Shown here piece by piece: positions 6,809 to 6,809 of a stretch of DNA of 6,809 nucleotides. Where the stretch lies: NCBI GenBank assembly GCA_004293505.1, contig RDYY01000072.1:1-6809 (forward strand), written 5' to 3'. The position numbers and the translations under genes were made by a program. Numbering within the stretch: the stretch's first letter is position 1; the number at the start of each line of letters is the position of its first letter. The DNA is from Sphingobacteriia bacterium (lineage in GTDB: Bacteria; Bacteroidota; Bacteroidia; Chitinophagales; Chitinophagaceae). Below the pieces are notes generated by a model. The model worked only from the letters and a program-made list of their open reading frames with translations. It searched no databases and had not been told where the DNA came from.

Positions 6809-6809
6809 G

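Overview
The window carries one tightly packed, single-direction block of genes, all on the minus strand, so transcription runs from high to low coordinates. In transcription order it holds: the 3' part of a periplasmic-binding-protein-like (type 1 fold) gene (5930-6808, 5' end off the window); a 55-residue four-cysteine DUF2256 protein (5766-5933); a metallo-beta-lactamase/beta-CASP DNA exonuclease (4753-5757); an ATP-dependent DNA ligase (3119-4756); an Lhr-Core DEXH-box helicase (666-3122); and a metallophosphoesterase of the PdeM type (1-645, only its last few codons missing). The last four are the known 'ligase-associated' DNA repair cluster Exo-Lig-Lhr-MPE, in canonical order.

The organism is most likely a member of the Bacteroidota. 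The substrate-binding-like protein resembles the LysM/type-1 binding-protein family common in that phylum, no start codon has a clear Shine-Dalgarno sequence, and base composition looks balanced by eye. The repair cluster itself also occurs in Proteobacteria, so it does not settle the phylum. The assignment is an inference.

The packing is extreme. Three junctions (binding protein/DUF2256, exonuclease/ligase, ligase/helicase) are 4-base ATGA overlaps, the DUF2256/exonuclease gap is 8 bases and the helicase/PdeM gap is 20 bases. No promoter, terminator, RNA gene, repeat array or mobile element is visible, and no gene-free stretch exceeds 20 bases. All six genes are probably co-transcribed from a promoter beyond position 6809.

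Functionally, the four repair enzymes form a plausible break- or lesion-processing set: the helicase remodels the DNA, the two nucleases trim or incise it, and the ligase reseals it. No Ku or LigD is present, so this is distinct from the Ku-LigD end-joining pathway. The less-expected elements are the DUF2256 protein and the envelope-type binding protein, both joined to the repair genes by overlap or near-contact, and three 8-A tracts inside the ligase and helicase genes, two of which form in-frame A_AAA_AAG heptamers.
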